DNA of 64,000 nucleotides from UBA4582 sp965657335. GTDB taxonomy: Bacteria; Pseudomonadota; Gammaproteobacteria; Pseudomonadales; Azotimanducaceae. Shown here piece by piece: positions 9,575 to 18,846 of the stretch. The position numbers and the translations under genes are program-made. Numbering within the stretch: the stretch's first letter is position 1; each line of letters starts with the position of its first letter. The notes below the pieces were generated by a model. The model made no database searches. It had not been told where the DNA came from and saw only the letters and a list, made by a program, of their open reading frames with translations. The stretch is from positions 62,001 through 126,000 of the forward strand of contig CBFHOH010000001.1 in NCBI GenBank assembly GCA_965657335.1. Reading direction: 5' to 3'.

Positions 9575-10708
9575 CTAGTTCAATCCCTCGTCACTTTCCT
9601 CGAGTGAGAACCCCTGAATGTTGCCCGATGTTTCTGCAGGTGCACTGCCCGCTAGCTTAATCATCAGGCGCAAATCATTTGCCGAATCTGCCGACGCGAG
9701 TGCAGCATCGTAGGTAATGTCTCCCGCGGTATACAGCTGGAAGAGCGCTTGATCAAATGTCTGCATACCCTGTTCCGTTGATTTAGACATCACTTCTTTG
9801 AGGGTATGTACCTCACCTTTGCGGATCAAATCAGAGACCAAGGGCGTATTTAGCATGATTTCAATTGCCGCCCTACGACCCTTTCCATCGGGCGTAGGAA
9901 TCAATTGCTGCGCAACCATACCGCGCAAGTTTAACGATAAATCCATCCAAACCTGTGCGTGACGATCCGCAGGAAAAAAGTTGATAATCCGGTCCAATGC
10001 CTGATTAGCATTATTTGCGTGAAGCGTCGCGAGACACAGGTGTCCAGTTTCGGCAAAAGTGACGGCGTAGTCCATCGTCTCTGCACTACGAATTTCACCA
10101 ATCATAATTACATCGGGCGCCTGTCTCAGGGTGTTCTTAAGTGCAACATCAAAGCTTGGCGTGTCAACGCCCACTTCTCTTTGCGTGACCATACAGCCCC
10201 TATGCTCGTGAATAAATTCGATAGGATCTTCGATGGTGATAATGTGCCCTTTACTATTAGCATTGCGATGACCGATCATCGCGGCTAACGAGGTCGACTT
10301 ACCCGTTCCGGTTGCGCCGACAAAAATAATCAGACCTCGCTTTGACATGGCAAGCTGTTTGGTGATGTCCGGTAACAGCAGATCGTCACAGGTAGGGATG
10401 TGGGTCTCAATTCTCCGAAGTACCATACCGGCCTGATTACGTTGATAAAAAGCGCTTACCCGAAACCGGCCTACGACTGGCGAATGAATCGCGTAATTGC
10501 ATTCATGTTCTGACTCAAATTCCTCTACCTGAGCCTCATTCATCGTGCTGTGCACCAGTTCCCGGGCTTGCTCAGGTGTCAGTGGTGTTTTCGACATGGG
10601 CATCATGCGACCACTGACTTTTATCGAAGGAGGCAAACCCGCGGTAATGAACAAATCGGAGGCACCCTGTTCAACAACAACTTTAAGCAATTTATCAAAA
10701 TCTATCAT
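9575..10708 (-). CDS. pilU: PilU, PilT-paralogous retraction ATPase
   Basis: This 377-residue protein is a secretion-type ATPase of the PilT/PilU family. Walker A is GATGTGKST at residues 131-139, followed by an Asp box (ITIEDPIEFIHE), Walker B (DVIMIGEIRSAETM) and a His box (ETGHLCLATLHANNANQ). It has a C-terminal tail longer than PilT's, as usual for PilU. It would act as an accessory motor with PilT at the base of the type IV pilus. It lies about 70 bp downstream of pilT on the same strand, the standard pilTU pair. Confidence 0.95.
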   Translation of the reverse strand: MIDFDKLLKVVVEQGASDLFITAGLPPSIKVSGRMMPMSKTPLTPEQARELVHSTMNEAQVEEFESEHECNYAIHSPVVGRFRVSAFYQRNQAGMVLRRIETHIPTCDDLLLPDITKQLAMSKRGLIIFVGATGTGKSTSLAAMIGHRNANSKGHIITIEDPIEFIHEHRGCMVTQREVGVDTPSFDVALKNTLRQAPDVIMIGEIRSAETMDYAVTFAETGHLCLATLHANNANQALDRIINFFPADRHAQVWMDLSLNLRGMVAQQLIPTPDGKGRRAAIEIMLNTPLVSDLIRKGEVHTLKEVMSKSTEQGMQTFDQALFQLYTAGDITYDAALASADSANDLRLMIKLAGSAPAETSGNIQGFSLEESDEGLN

Positions 10709-10777
10709 GGTTCGAATGTTCTCATCCTGAGTACAAATCAGCCCAACTAGCTACGTTGTGCATGATTAATGTTGCAC

Positions 10778-11815
10778 TTATTTGAAGTCGTCTGGAATTT
10801 TAGCTTTCTCCGCCGCGGCTTCCCGGGTGATCAAGTTTCGATCAAGCAAGCCTCTCAGGCATTGATCTAGCGTCTGCATGCCCAGTTTTCCACCGGTCTG
10901 GATGGCTGAGTACATCTGTGCAACTTTATCTTCCCGAATCAGGTTTCTGATCGCTGGTGTGCAAAGCATGAGTTCGTGAGCAGCAATCCGACCTCCGCCG
11001 ATTTTCTTTAGTAGGGTTTGTGATACGACCGCAGCAAGAGATTCTGAGAGCATCGAACGGACCATCGACTTTTCTGATGCAGGAAATACATCGATGATTC
11101 TGTCGATCGTCTTTGCAGCCGATGAAGTGTGAAGCGTACCAAACACCATGTGGCCAGTTTCTGCCGCCTCAAGTGCTAACCGGATCGTTTCCAGATCTCT
11201 CATTTCGCCCACAAGAATGATATCTGGATCTTCCCGCAGGGCCGAGCGAAGCGCTTCATTGAAGCCCAGCGTATCTCTGTGGACTTCTCTTTGGTTGATC
11301 AGACACTTCTTACTGTCGTGCACAAATTCGATGGGGTCTTCCACGGTTAGAATATGTTGGTAACGGCTATCATTGATATAGTCCATCATCGCTGCCAGCG
11401 TTGTACTCTTGCCAGAGCCTGTCGGTCCGGTGACAGTAATTAAACCTCTCGGGGTCTCAGAGATATCCTTAAATACCTGCCCCATACCAAGATCATCCAT
11501 ACTAAGCACTTTTGAGGGAATTGTTCTAAATACAGCACCAGCACCTCTATTCTGGTTGAACGCATTGACTCTGAACCTGGCAATACCCGGCACCTCAAAC
11601 GAAAAGTCGCACTCGAAGAACTCTTCGTAATCCTTACGCTGCTTGTCATTCATGATTTCGTAAATCAGAGCGTGAACTTCCTTGTGATCAAGCGCAGGTA
11701 AATTGATCCGGCGTATATCCCCATCCACTCGGATCATCGGCGGTAATCCCGCAGAAAGGTGCAGGTCGGATGCGCCCTGTTTTTCACTGAATGCTAATAG
11801 TTCTGTAATATCCAT
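10778..11815 (-). CDS. pilT: PilT, type IV pilus retraction ATPase
   Basis: This hexameric cytoplasmic motor depolymerises the pilus to give twitching and DNA uptake. At 345 residues it has the usual PilT length. Walker A is GPTGSGKST at residues 130-138, then ILTVEDPIEFVHD (Asp box), DIILVGEMRDLETI (Walker B) and ETGHMVFGTLHTSSAAKTID (His box). The AIRNLIREDK segment typical of PilT is present. With the chp genes nearby it points to a functional twitching system, although pilin and assembly genes are not in the window. It is divergent from yggS across 244 bp in which I see no other gene. Confidence 0.96.
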   Translation of the reverse strand: MDITELLAFSEKQGASDLHLSAGLPPMIRVDGDIRRINLPALDHKEVHALIYEIMNDKQRKDYEEFFECDFSFEVPGIARFRVNAFNQNRGAGAVFRTIPSKVLSMDDLGMGQVFKDISETPRGLITVTGPTGSGKSTTLAAMMDYINDSRYQHILTVEDPIEFVHDSKKCLINQREVHRDTLGFNEALRSALREDPDIILVGEMRDLETIRLALEAAETGHMVFGTLHTSSAAKTIDRIIDVFPASEKSMVRSMLSESLAAVVSQTLLKKIGGGRIAAHELMLCTPAIRNLIREDKVAQMYSAIQTGGKLGMQTLDQCLRGLLDRNLITREAAAEKAKIPDDFK

Positions 11816-12059
11816 TGAGAATTGCCTTTAACTAGGAAATATTGATGGTGCGCATGTTACCCTTCTATTATTAACGTTCTGTTGGATTCAACAGATTCTA
11901 CCGTCAGATTGCAGGCTCACGTTCTATCCAAAGCTAACCGACCTAAACCGAATGGTATTTTCACCAACAATCTCCGTGAAGCAAACATTACACCATACTC
12001 TGACCCATAGCCTAAAGCGCAGATTTTCGTAGTCGGCTGCGCTAATCAAAGTATTTATT

Positions 12060-12794
12060 ATGAACCAGAAAAGTATCAAGCCTTCAGAAGTAAACATTCA
12101 GACTAGCCTGGAGCAGGTCAAGCTTAGAATGAAGTCCGCTTGCGAGAAGTTTGACCGTAATCCAGCCGATGTTTCTTTACTCGCCGTGAGCAAAACTAAA
12201 CCAGTCAGCATGATATCGTCTGCGATTGCAGCAGACCAAATCGACTTTGGTGAAAACTATCTACAAGATGCGCTGACCAAGATCGAGGCGCTCAACAGTC
12301 AAACCGCGCCAATCAAACCTATTTGGCATTACATTGGTGCAATCCAGTCGAACAAAACGAGAGCAATAGCGGAGCACTTTGACTGGGTTCACACCGTTTC
12401 GAGCGCCAAGATTGCTAAACGCCTAAGTGATCAACGACCTGCCGACATGCCGCCTATCAATATTCTGCTGCAGGTCAATATTGATGCCGAGCCGACAAAA
12501 TCTGGCGTCCAACCCCAACAGCTGATCGAGCTGATACTGGCTATTGTAAAACTTCCTGGCATTCAGCTCAGAGGTCTGATGGCAATTCCAGCACCGGCTG
12601 CTGAATTTGAATCGCAGCGTGCGCCTTTTAAAGCGCTCAGAATTCTAAGGGAGCAGTGCGCGGCTGAGCTCGGCGAAGAACTGCAGCATTTTGATCAATT
12701 ATCGATGGGCATGACAAGCGACCTCGAGGCGGCGATCGCCGAGGGTGCAACTTGGCTACGTATCGGTACCGCAATTTTTGGTGAGAGAAACTGA
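12060..12794 (+). CDS. yggS: YggS/PipY family PLP-binding homeostasis protein
   Basis: This 244-residue single-domain PLP-barrel protein belongs to the YggS/PROSC family. The PLP-binding lysine lies in LLAVSKTKP near residue 46. Further family motifs are DFGENYLQDALTK, WHYIGAIQSNKTR, LLQVNIDAEPTKSG, LRGLMAIP and LSMGMTSDLEAAIAEGATWLRIGTAIFG. The family buffers pyridoxal phosphate rather than acting as an enzyme. It is followed after 11 bases by proC, a pairing conserved from E. coli relatives to Pseudomonas. Confidence 0.94.
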   Translation: MNQKSIKPSEVNIQTSLEQVKLRMKSACEKFDRNPADVSLLAVSKTKPVSMISSAIAADQIDFGENYLQDALTKIEALNSQTAPIKPIWHYIGAIQSNKTRAIAEHFDWVHTVSSAKIAKRLSDQRPADMPPINILLQVNIDAEPTKSGVQPQQLIELILAIVKLPGIQLRGLMAIPAPAAEFESQRAPFKALRILREQCAAELGEELQHFDQLSMGMTSDLEAAIAEGATWLRIGTAIFGERN

Positions 12795-12805
12795 GGAAGA
12801 AAACA

Positions 12806-13606
12806 ATGCAAAATAAAGTCGCATTTCTAGGGGCGGGTAACATCGCGAAAGCCATTATGGGTGGCATGCTTAAACAAGGCATGTCCCCCTCTAGCCTGTT
12901 TGCTGCAGACCCAAGCCAAAGCCAGATCGCATCGCTCGCACAGGGGATCGAAGGTTTCTCTGACAACCTCGCGGCAATTAAACAAGCCGATATTGTCGTT
13001 CTGGCAGTTAAACCTAACACCATCGCCGAACTCTGCGTATCACTCGCGCCAGCCATTGAGGACCGCTTGGTGATCTCCGTTGCAGCAGGTATTCAAAGCG
13101 ACACACTTCAGGCTGGTTTGGGCGCATCGGTGCCTATCATTCGTTGCATGCCAAACACGCCGGCACTCGTTCAAGCCGGCATGACAGGTTTGTTCGCAAC
13201 ATCGAATGTGACTGACGCACAAAAACTAAGTGCTGAACACATCCTGTCAGCTATCGGCCTATTCGAGTGGTTTACTCGCGAAGAAGATTTGGACGCCGTT
13301 ACAGCAGTTTCCGGTAGCGGACCCGCCTACTTTTTTCTAGTGATTGAGGCAATGGAGGCCGCTGCGGTCGAGCTGGGCCTGACAGCCGAAGTTGCACATC
13401 AGCTGGTCACACAAACAGCGCTTGGCGCTGCCTTGATGGCGCGTGATGCCGCGGACCCAGTGTCAACACTCCGCAACAATGTGACCTCACCCGGAGGCAC
13501 TACGGCTGCGGCGATTAATTCGCTTACTGAGGACCAAATTCCAGCAATCTTTGCCCGCGCGATGGCGTCAGCGCACAAACGTTCAATTGAGTTGGCAAAT
13601 GAATGA
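12806..13606 (+). CDS. proC: Pyrroline-5-carboxylate reductase ProC
   Basis: It catalyses the last step of proline biosynthesis, NAD(P)H reduction of pyrroline-5-carboxylate. The 266-residue protein shows the N-terminal Rossmann motif (VAFLGAGNIAKAIMGGM), the VLAVKPN strand, VISVAAGI, IRCMPNTPALVQAGMTG, and the family signature AVSGSGPAYFF through TSPGGTTAAAIN near the C-terminus. Length and motif order are standard. It sits in the yggS-proC-yggT cluster. Confidence 0.96.
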   Translation: MQNKVAFLGAGNIAKAIMGGMLKQGMSPSSLFAADPSQSQIASLAQGIEGFSDNLAAIKQADIVVLAVKPNTIAELCVSLAPAIEDRLVISVAAGIQSDTLQAGLGASVPIIRCMPNTPALVQAGMTGLFATSNVTDAQKLSAEHILSAIGLFEWFTREEDLDAVTAVSGSGPAYFFLVIEAMEAAAVELGLTAEVAHQLVTQTALGAALMARDAADPVSTLRNNVTSPGGTTAAAINSLTEDQIPAIFARAMASAHKRSIELANE

Positions 13607-13712
13607 GCTTCTCGCCCCTTTACGGCGTATCTTGTAATATTGTGTTTCCAAACCTGTGGATACCGCCCGCAACCGTCGTTTGCTGTACCACGAGAATTTA
13701 TAAGGGATAGAA

Positions 13713-14309
13713 ATGGGACAAAATTTAGCCAGTGCAGGTATTTACCTCATTCAAACTTTTATCGGCTTGTATGTGCTGATGATTATGATCCGATTTCTGA
13801 TGCAGATATCCCGGGTCGATTATTACAACCCGATTTGCCAAGGTATCGTTAAAATTACAGATCCCGCAATCCGCCCGTTCAGAACGCTACTGCCGACAAT
13901 ACGCGGTGTGGATTTTGCTTCCCTGACCGTCGCGTTCATTGTTCAGCTGATTGGTGTTGTACTGATCATGCTGCTTTCTGGCAATCCGCTTATTCATCCC
14001 GTGTATTTTGGTTGGGTTGCGATTGGCTTGTTTTCAATGATCTTTAATATCTACTTCTTTGCGCTGATCATCATGGTGATATCTAGCTGGATCGCGCCGT
14101 ATTCCAGTCATCCGGCGCTGATGCTCGTTCACCAGATTACAGACCCGATTTGTACGCCTGCCAGAAAACTTCTACCACCGATGGGCGGATTAGACTTATC
14201 GATCATTCTTGTGTTCGCGGCACTACACATTATTGACGAGATACTCGTCATTAAACCGATCGCTATGTCACTGCGGATACCGGCGGGTCTGATTCTTGGA
14301 CTGCCTTAA
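13713..14309 (+). CDS. yggT: YggT family integral membrane protein
   Basis: This 198-residue membrane protein has two YggT repeats, each with the motif YNPICQGIVKITDPAIRPFR or the related SSHPALMLVHQITDPICTPAR, and about four hydrophobic helices. The family is of uncertain function, with links to osmotic or cation stress and cell division. The ATG at 13713 is preceded by an AAGGGA site. It follows proC after 106 bases, the common order. Confidence 0.92.
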   Translation: MGQNLASAGIYLIQTFIGLYVLMIMIRFLMQISRVDYYNPICQGIVKITDPAIRPFRTLLPTIRGVDFASLTVAFIVQLIGVVLIMLLSGNPLIHPVYFGWVAIGLFSMIFNIYFFALIIMVISSWIAPYSSHPALMLVHQITDPICTPARKLLPPMGGLDLSIILVFAALHIIDEILVIKPIAMSLRIPAGLILGLP

Positions 14310-14360
14310 ATTTTATCCCGTAAGCAACAGCGTTAGCGGCATACCGAGAAGCTGATATTG

Positions 14361-14789
14361 ATGAGATCACCCGTTTTTACCATCACATTTATCATCCTTT
14401 GCCATCTTTCGATGATACCGGCAACGCACGCCGAGCAGTTTGTGCACTGGCAGGGCTTTGATATCCATTACAACACCTTCAGCAGCTTGTTGATTCCGCC
14501 GGAGGTCGCCAAGGCCCATGAGATATCGCGTTCCAGGTACAGCATCGTAACCAATATTTCAATTGTGCAGGACGGCAAACCTACGACAGCGAATGTCACC
14601 GGGCAATCTCTGAACTTGATAGGGCAACTCACCCAGCTCGAATTCGTTGAGGTCAATGAAAGCACCGGTATCTACTACCTTGCCAATCAAGTTGTCGATG
14701 AAAAAGACACTCTAAGATTTTCCATCAGGGTTAAGCCTTCCGGCTCAGAGGAAACGTACAATCTCAATTACAACCGAGAGTATTATTAA
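14361..14789 (+). CDS. DUF4426 periplasmic protein
   Basis: This protein of about 142 residues has an N-terminal signal peptide (hydrophobic core FTITFIILCHLSMIPATHA, cleavage expected before EQFVHW). The mature part matches the DUF4426 family found downstream of yggT or metW in pseudomonads: HYNTFSSLLIPPEVAKAH, ARSRYSIV-like text, NISIVQDGK and TGIYYLANQVVDEKDTLRF. Its function is unknown. A TTG lies directly before the ATG; I chose the ATG at 14361. The metX and metW genes that flank this position in Pseudomonas are absent. Confidence 0.85.
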   Translation: MRSPVFTITFIILCHLSMIPATHAEQFVHWQGFDIHYNTFSSLLIPPEVAKAHEISRSRYSIVTNISIVQDGKPTTANVTGQSLNLIGQLTQLEFVEVNESTGIYYLANQVVDEKDTLRFSIRVKPSGSEETYNLNYNREYY

Positions 14790-14801
14790 GATCGGTCCTA
14801 C

Positions 14802-15003
14802 NNNNNNNNNNNNNNNNNNNNNNNNNNNNNNNNNNNNNNNNNNNNNNNNNNNNNNNNNNNNNNNNNNNNNNNNNNNNNNNNNNNNNNNNNNNNNNNNNNN
14901 NNNNNNNNNNNNNNNNNNNNNNNNNNNNNNNNNNNNNNNNNNNNNNNNNNNNNNNNNNNNNNNNNNNNNNNNNNNNNNNNNNNNNNNNNNNNNNNNNNNN
15001 NNN
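14802..15003. other. Assembly gap (202 N) over the start of rdgB
   Basis: The 202 N stand where the first 60 or so codons of rdgB are expected. The visible part lacks about 65 residues (195 nt), so the gap length fits with the start codon a few bases inside it. No other gene is likely to be hidden here. Confidence 0.95.
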
Positions 15004-15417
15004 AGCGGTTTGGCGGCAATCGCTGATGATTCAGGACTGGAAGTTGACTACTTAAACGGTGCGCCAGGTATTTATTCTTCGCGGTTCGCGGGTGTCAATG
15101 CCACCGATGATCAAAACAACATTAAGCTTTTAGAAGCACTTAGGGGCGTACCTGCCGACCAGCGCATGGCACGATTTCGTAGCATTATCGTGATGCTCAG
15201 GCACAAGGCTGATCCAACCCCGGTCATCGCAACAGGGACATGGGAAGGGCAAATTCTTACAAGCCCAAGAGGAGCACAGGGCTTCGGATATGATCCAATA
15301 TTTTTCGTGCCCGGGTTGAACCGGGGCGCTGCAGAGCTGAGCCAAGACGAGAAAAACGACCATAGCCATCGCGGGCTCGCATTAAAGCAGTTAAACCTCA
15401 TTCTGGCTCAGAGTTAG
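15004..15417 (+). CDS. rdgB: RdgB/HAM1 non-canonical purine NTP pyrophosphatase (5' end in gap)
   Basis: This enzyme removes dITP, XTP and similar nucleotides from the pool by hydrolysis to the monophosphate. The visible 137 codons include the conserved AIADDSGLEVDYLNGAPGIYSSRFAG region with the catalytic Asp residues, then GFGYDPIFFVPGLNRGAAEL and the KNDHSHRGLALKQL motif. The N-terminal SGNxxK nucleotide-binding segment is inside the N run, so the start cannot be placed. It abuts hemW with no spacing: the stop TAG is followed directly by the ATG of hemW. Confidence 0.94.
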   Translation, partial: SGLAAIADDSGLEVDYLNGAPGIYSSRFAGVNATDDQNNIKLLEALRGVPADQRMARFRSIIVMLRHKADPTPVIATGTWEGQILTSPRGAQGFGYDPIFFVPGLNRGAAELSQDEKNDHSHRGLALKQLNLILAQS

Positions 15418-16614
15418 ATGAAGGAAAACTACTCGCTCTATATCCACTTTCCTTGGTGCGTGCGAAAGTGCCCCTATTGCGACTTCAACTCTCACGAGAA
15501 ACCCGACGGTATCCCTGAGCAGGATTACATACGGGCATTACTCGCTGACCTTGACGAAGACCTGAACAAAACCTTTGTCGCATCAAACACTATTGAGCTA
15601 GGCTCTATTTTTATGGGAGGCGGGACACCAAGCCTTTTCTCTGCCGAAGGGATCAATTATCTGCTTGATCAAATTAGGCAACGGGTCGACTTTTCCGAGA
15701 ACATAGAAGTGACGATGGAAGTGAATCCGGGTAGCATTTCTCAGGAAGCTCACGAGAACGCCCCATTCAAATCGCTCGTTTCAAAAAAACACCAGACCGA
15801 GCTGTTGGCGGCTGAAAAACTAGCGGGTTTCCGAGATGCAGGCGTAAACCGTCTCAGCCTCGGCGTTCAGTCGTTTGATGCTTCACAGCTACGCCGACTT
15901 GGTAGGATACACTCGCCTGAAAGTGCAATTCGTACCTATGAGCTCGCCAGAGCTGCAAATTTTCGTAATATTAACATCGACCTTATGCACGGATTGCCAA
16001 ACCAGAACCTGACTCAAGCAATGAGTGACCTGCAAGCTGCTATTGATCTTAAACCCGAACACATTTCTTGGTATCAACTGACCATCGAGCCCAACACCGT
16101 TTTCTACAAACACCCACCACGTCTTCCTGACGAGGATGCTCTTTGGCAAATTTATGAAGCCGGTCTCTCCACGCTAGCCAAAAACGATTTTCTTAGGTAC
16201 GAGGTCTCCGCGTTCAGTCGCCCGGGCTATCAAAGCGAGCATAACCTCAATTACTGGTCTTTTGGTAACTACCTTGGAATAGGTGCAGGCGCGCACGGTA
16301 AATATCGGCAGGGACAAGCGTTTTATCGCAGCACCAAGACGCGTCTACCGACAGATTACCTAAAAGGTCATCACCCAAAGTACAAACAAGTACCTGCCGA
16401 CGATCTCTTGCTAGAGTATCTGATGAACACAATGAGGCTGGTAAGCGGATTTAGCTATCAACAGTTTGAGGAGAATACGGGGCTCAGCAGAGACGTCCTT
16501 AGATCGTTCACTGAAAAAGCGAAGGCAAGGTCGATGGTGATTGAAAATAGTAATGGCCTACAACCGTCGCCGCAGGGTTTGCAGTTTCTAAATGACCTTC
16601 TGTTGCTAGCCTAA
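15418..16614 (+). CDS. hemW: HemW, radical-SAM heme chaperone
   Basis: This 398-residue HemN-like radical SAM protein carries the cluster-binding CX3CX2C at Cys14, Cys18 and Cys21 (WCVRKCPYCDFNS). It continues with FMGGGTPSLF, RLSLGVQSFDASQLRRLGR, NIDLMHGLPNQ and HNLNYWSFGNYLGIGAGAHG. HemW delivers heme to respiratory proteins and is not a true coproporphyrinogen oxidase; it lacks the extra Cys of HemN. An unusual insertion of about 25 residues (about 107-131) follows the EVNPGS motif. It is directly downstream of rdgB, the usual order. Confidence 0.95.
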   Translation: MKENYSLYIHFPWCVRKCPYCDFNSHEKPDGIPEQDYIRALLADLDEDLNKTFVASNTIELGSIFMGGGTPSLFSAEGINYLLDQIRQRVDFSENIEVTMEVNPGSISQEAHENAPFKSLVSKKHQTELLAAEKLAGFRDAGVNRLSLGVQSFDASQLRRLGRIHSPESAIRTYELARAANFRNINIDLMHGLPNQNLTQAMSDLQAAIDLKPEHISWYQLTIEPNTVFYKHPPRLPDEDALWQIYEAGLSTLAKNDFLRYEVSAFSRPGYQSEHNLNYWSFGNYLGIGAGAHGKYRQGQAFYRSTKTRLPTDYLKGHHPKYKQVPADDLLLEYLMNTMRLVSGFSYQQFEENTGLSRDVLRSFTEKAKARSMVIENSNGLQPSPQGLQFLNDLLLLA

Positions 16615-16629
16615 ATACCACTTTTCTTT

Positions 16630-17334
16630 TTAGTTAGCGTATTTGTAGGCCAGATCTGTCACGACATGTCCGAGCCGCAGTCCCCTTTTCTCGTACTTTG
16701 TTAACACGCGTTCAGGCGCAGCGCATTTTTCGAACGCTGACGTGCGCGCCATCAACTCAGCAATGTCATCAGCGTAGGGCTCCCAGTCGGTCGCGATATG
16801 AAGTAACCCGCCGGGTTTCAGTTTCGCTTGGATCAACTCAACGAAAGCGCTGGTGATAAGTCGGCGCTTATGGTGCTTCTTTTTGTGCCAAGGGTCGGGA
16901 AAGAAAATTTGCACCTTGTCCAGAACATTGTCAGATAACCCGTATTTTAATACGTTGACCGAATCCGCCTTAAAAAATCTGACATTCTTAAGACCTTCTC
17001 GATGGACAAGGCTCAGCAGATGTCCTACTCCCGGTCTATGCACCTCTACGCCGATGAAATTTATGTCCGGTGATTGCATTGCCATTTCGAACAGCGAGTC
17101 GCCCATGCCAAAGCCGATTTCTAAGACAACAGGTTGCTCGGTTAAAAATGGCAGGTTCTTGTCAATTGGTTTGCTTTGTGGAGTCGGGTCTTCCGCCAAA
17201 TCAAAACCGTAGATTGGCCAATAATCCTCGAGCGCTTTGGTCTGACCCGGCGTGATACGCCCGTCACGAATAACAAAGCTCCGAATCTCTCTCTTATAAG
17301 GCTTATCTGTTTTTCTAGGCTTTTTGCCGTCCAT
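16630..17334 (-). CDS. trmB: TrmB, tRNA (guanine-46-N7)-methyltransferase
   Basis: This SAM-dependent enzyme methylates G46 in the tRNA variable loop. The 234-residue sequence shows motif I (VVLEIGFGMGDSLFEMA), a GVEVHRPGVG strand, and the TrmB signature VQIFFPDPWHKKKHHKRRLI, then LHIATDWEPYADDI. The N-terminus (YKREIRSFVIRDGRIT) is standard. It converges on hemW with 15 bases between stops. Upstream on the same strand is a DUF423 gene. Confidence 0.96.
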   Translation of the reverse strand: MDGKKPRKTDKPYKREIRSFVIRDGRITPGQTKALEDYWPIYGFDLAEDPTPQSKPIDKNLPFLTEQPVVLEIGFGMGDSLFEMAMQSPDINFIGVEVHRPGVGHLLSLVHREGLKNVRFFKADSVNVLKYGLSDNVLDKVQIFFPDPWHKKKHHKRRLITSAFVELIQAKLKPGGLLHIATDWEPYADDIAELMARTSAFEKCAAPERVLTKYEKRGLRLGHVVTDLAYKYAN

Positions 17335-17372
17335 TTTTTATTCTCTTTTTCTTAAAGCCAGGTTATCGCATG

Positions 17373-17759
17373 TCATCGGACGCCGTTTGGCGCTCGCCAG
17401 ATGCCAATAGCTAGCAAGGCCCAAGCCAATAAAAGTAACACGCCGCCGATGGGTGTTACCGGCCCAAGCCAATGCACTCCGGTCAACGCTAAAAGATAAA
17501 GACTACCTGAGAACAAAACGATGCCGACCGTAAAACTATAGCAGGAGAATGTTAACTGAGGATTTTGTCCGCGAACCTCGATGACGAGGAGGGTGATTAA
17601 CAATGCAAGTGAATGTGCCATTTGATATTGCACGCCGGTTTTAAATGCCGCCAACATCTTGGGCTCTAGGATACTGCTCAGCGCATGAGCACCGAAAGCG
17701 CCGCATGCGACGCTGCACAATCCACTGACCGCAGCAAAAATGTAAAAGAATTTAATCAT
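17373..17759 (-). CDS. DUF423 (YgdD-type) membrane protein
   Basis: This small integral membrane protein of about 128 residues has four hydrophobic segments and the DUF423 motifs AACGAFGAHAL-like (SVACGAFGAHALSS), FKTGVQYQMAHSLALL, LFSGSLYLLAL and GPVTPIGGVLLLLAWALLAI. Its function is unknown. I prefer the ATG at 17759 to a TTG five codons upstream. It lies in the slot next to trmB and rpoH. Confidence 0.88.
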   Translation of the reverse strand: MIKFFYIFAAVSGLCSVACGAFGAHALSSILEPKMLAAFKTGVQYQMAHSLALLITLLVIEVRGQNPQLTFSCYSFTVGIVLFSGSLYLLALTGVHWLGPVTPIGGVLLLLAWALLAIGIWRAPNGVR

Positions 17760-17845
17760 TGGAGCAGGGCACAATCTTTGTTGGAGCGGGTCTTCGTGAA
17801 TCGCCTCTCATCAACGAAGCCTGCCAATCATCGATGCTCGAAAAT

Positions 17846-18694
17846 TTAAGCTTGAATTTGATTACGCAGTTTCTTTATCGCGTTTTGTTCAAGCTGGCGT
17901 ACTCTTTCTGCTGATATGCCAAATCGACTTGCTAATTCGTGTAGGGTCATTTTGTCGTCACGCAGCCAACGGCTTTCCACAATTTCTTGCGCGCGCTGAT
18001 CTAGTTGTGAAAATGCTTCACGTAATTTCTTTTGTTCAGAATCGGCGTGATCTTGGTTTTCAGTAATCAGCGCCGGGTCTAGTGCGGGGTCATGCAGATA
18101 GTGAGCAGGAGAGTAAGCTTCTTCGTCATCCTCTGCAGATCCGTCGAAGGCATCGTCTTGCGCTGCCAATCTTCCTTCCATCAGTCGCACGTGATTAGGC
18201 TCGACTCCAAGTTCTTGGGCGATGTGATTCACCTCTTGCTCGTTCATCCAGCCAAGTCTTTTCTTGCTACTTCGTAGATTAAAGAACAATTTTCTCTGGG
18301 CTTTTGTCGTGGCAACTTTGACGATGCGCCAGTTTTTCAGGATGAACTCATGCATTTCTGCTTTTATCCAATGCACGGCAAAAGAAACAAGCCTAACGCC
18401 GAATTCTGGATTGTAGCGTTTCACTGCTTTCATCAGCCCGACGTTACCTTCCTGTATCAGGTCCGCTTCTGACAGCCCGTAACCAGAGTAGGATTTTGCA
18501 ACATAGACCACAAAGCGCAGATGTGACATGACGAGTCGTCGTGCGCCGTCTAGATCTGCGTCGTAGTACAGTTTTTCTGCCAGTTCTCTTTCCTCTTCCA
18601 CGCTAAGCAGTGGAATCGTATTTACCGCCTGTATGTATGCCTCCAGATTAGCACCTGGTGACATAAGATCGACTGGCTGAATATTAGTACTCAT
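17846..18694 (-). CDS. rpoH: Sigma-32 factor RpoH
   Basis: This is the heat-shock sigma factor that directs RNA polymerase to chaperone and protease promoters. The 282-residue protein has region 2 (LRFVVYVAKSYSGYGLSEADLIQEGNVGLM split by usual motifs, then FAVHWIKAEMHEFILKNWRIVK), the diagnostic RpoH box QRKLFFNLR, and region 4 ending in the helix-turn-helix ISAERVRQLEQNAIKKLR. I chose the ATG at 18694 over one 12 codons upstream because homologues start near there and an AAAGG sits upstream. It follows ftsX with about 150 bases between, the normal gammaproteobacterial order ftsYEX-rpoH. Confidence 0.96.
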   Translation of the reverse strand: MSTNIQPVDLMSPGANLEAYIQAVNTIPLLSVEEERELAEKLYYDADLDGARRLVMSHLRFVVYVAKSYSGYGLSEADLIQEGNVGLMKAVKRYNPEFGVRLVSFAVHWIKAEMHEFILKNWRIVKVATTKAQRKLFFNLRSSKKRLGWMNEQEVNHIAQELGVEPNHVRLMEGRLAAQDDAFDGSAEDDEEAYSPAHYLHDPALDPALITENQDHADSEQKKLREAFSQLDQRAQEIVESRWLRDDKMTLHELASRFGISAERVRQLEQNAIKKLRNQIQA

Positions 18695-18846
18695 TGATGA
18701 CCTTTTATTTTCGGGAGCGCAGTCTAGCACTCATTACCTAAGACTGCCATTTTCCATTAGCCAATTATACGAGCGTCGAGGCGTTTCGAGTGCAAATTTA
18801 GCAATAAGTTTTGTTACCCGCGCTAATATCCGCCATATTTTTCGAT

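Noticed and set aside
11816..12059. Spacer between pilT and yggS checked for a small gene
   Set aside because: No frame with a ribosome site or recognisable product was found; it is probably just divergent promoters.
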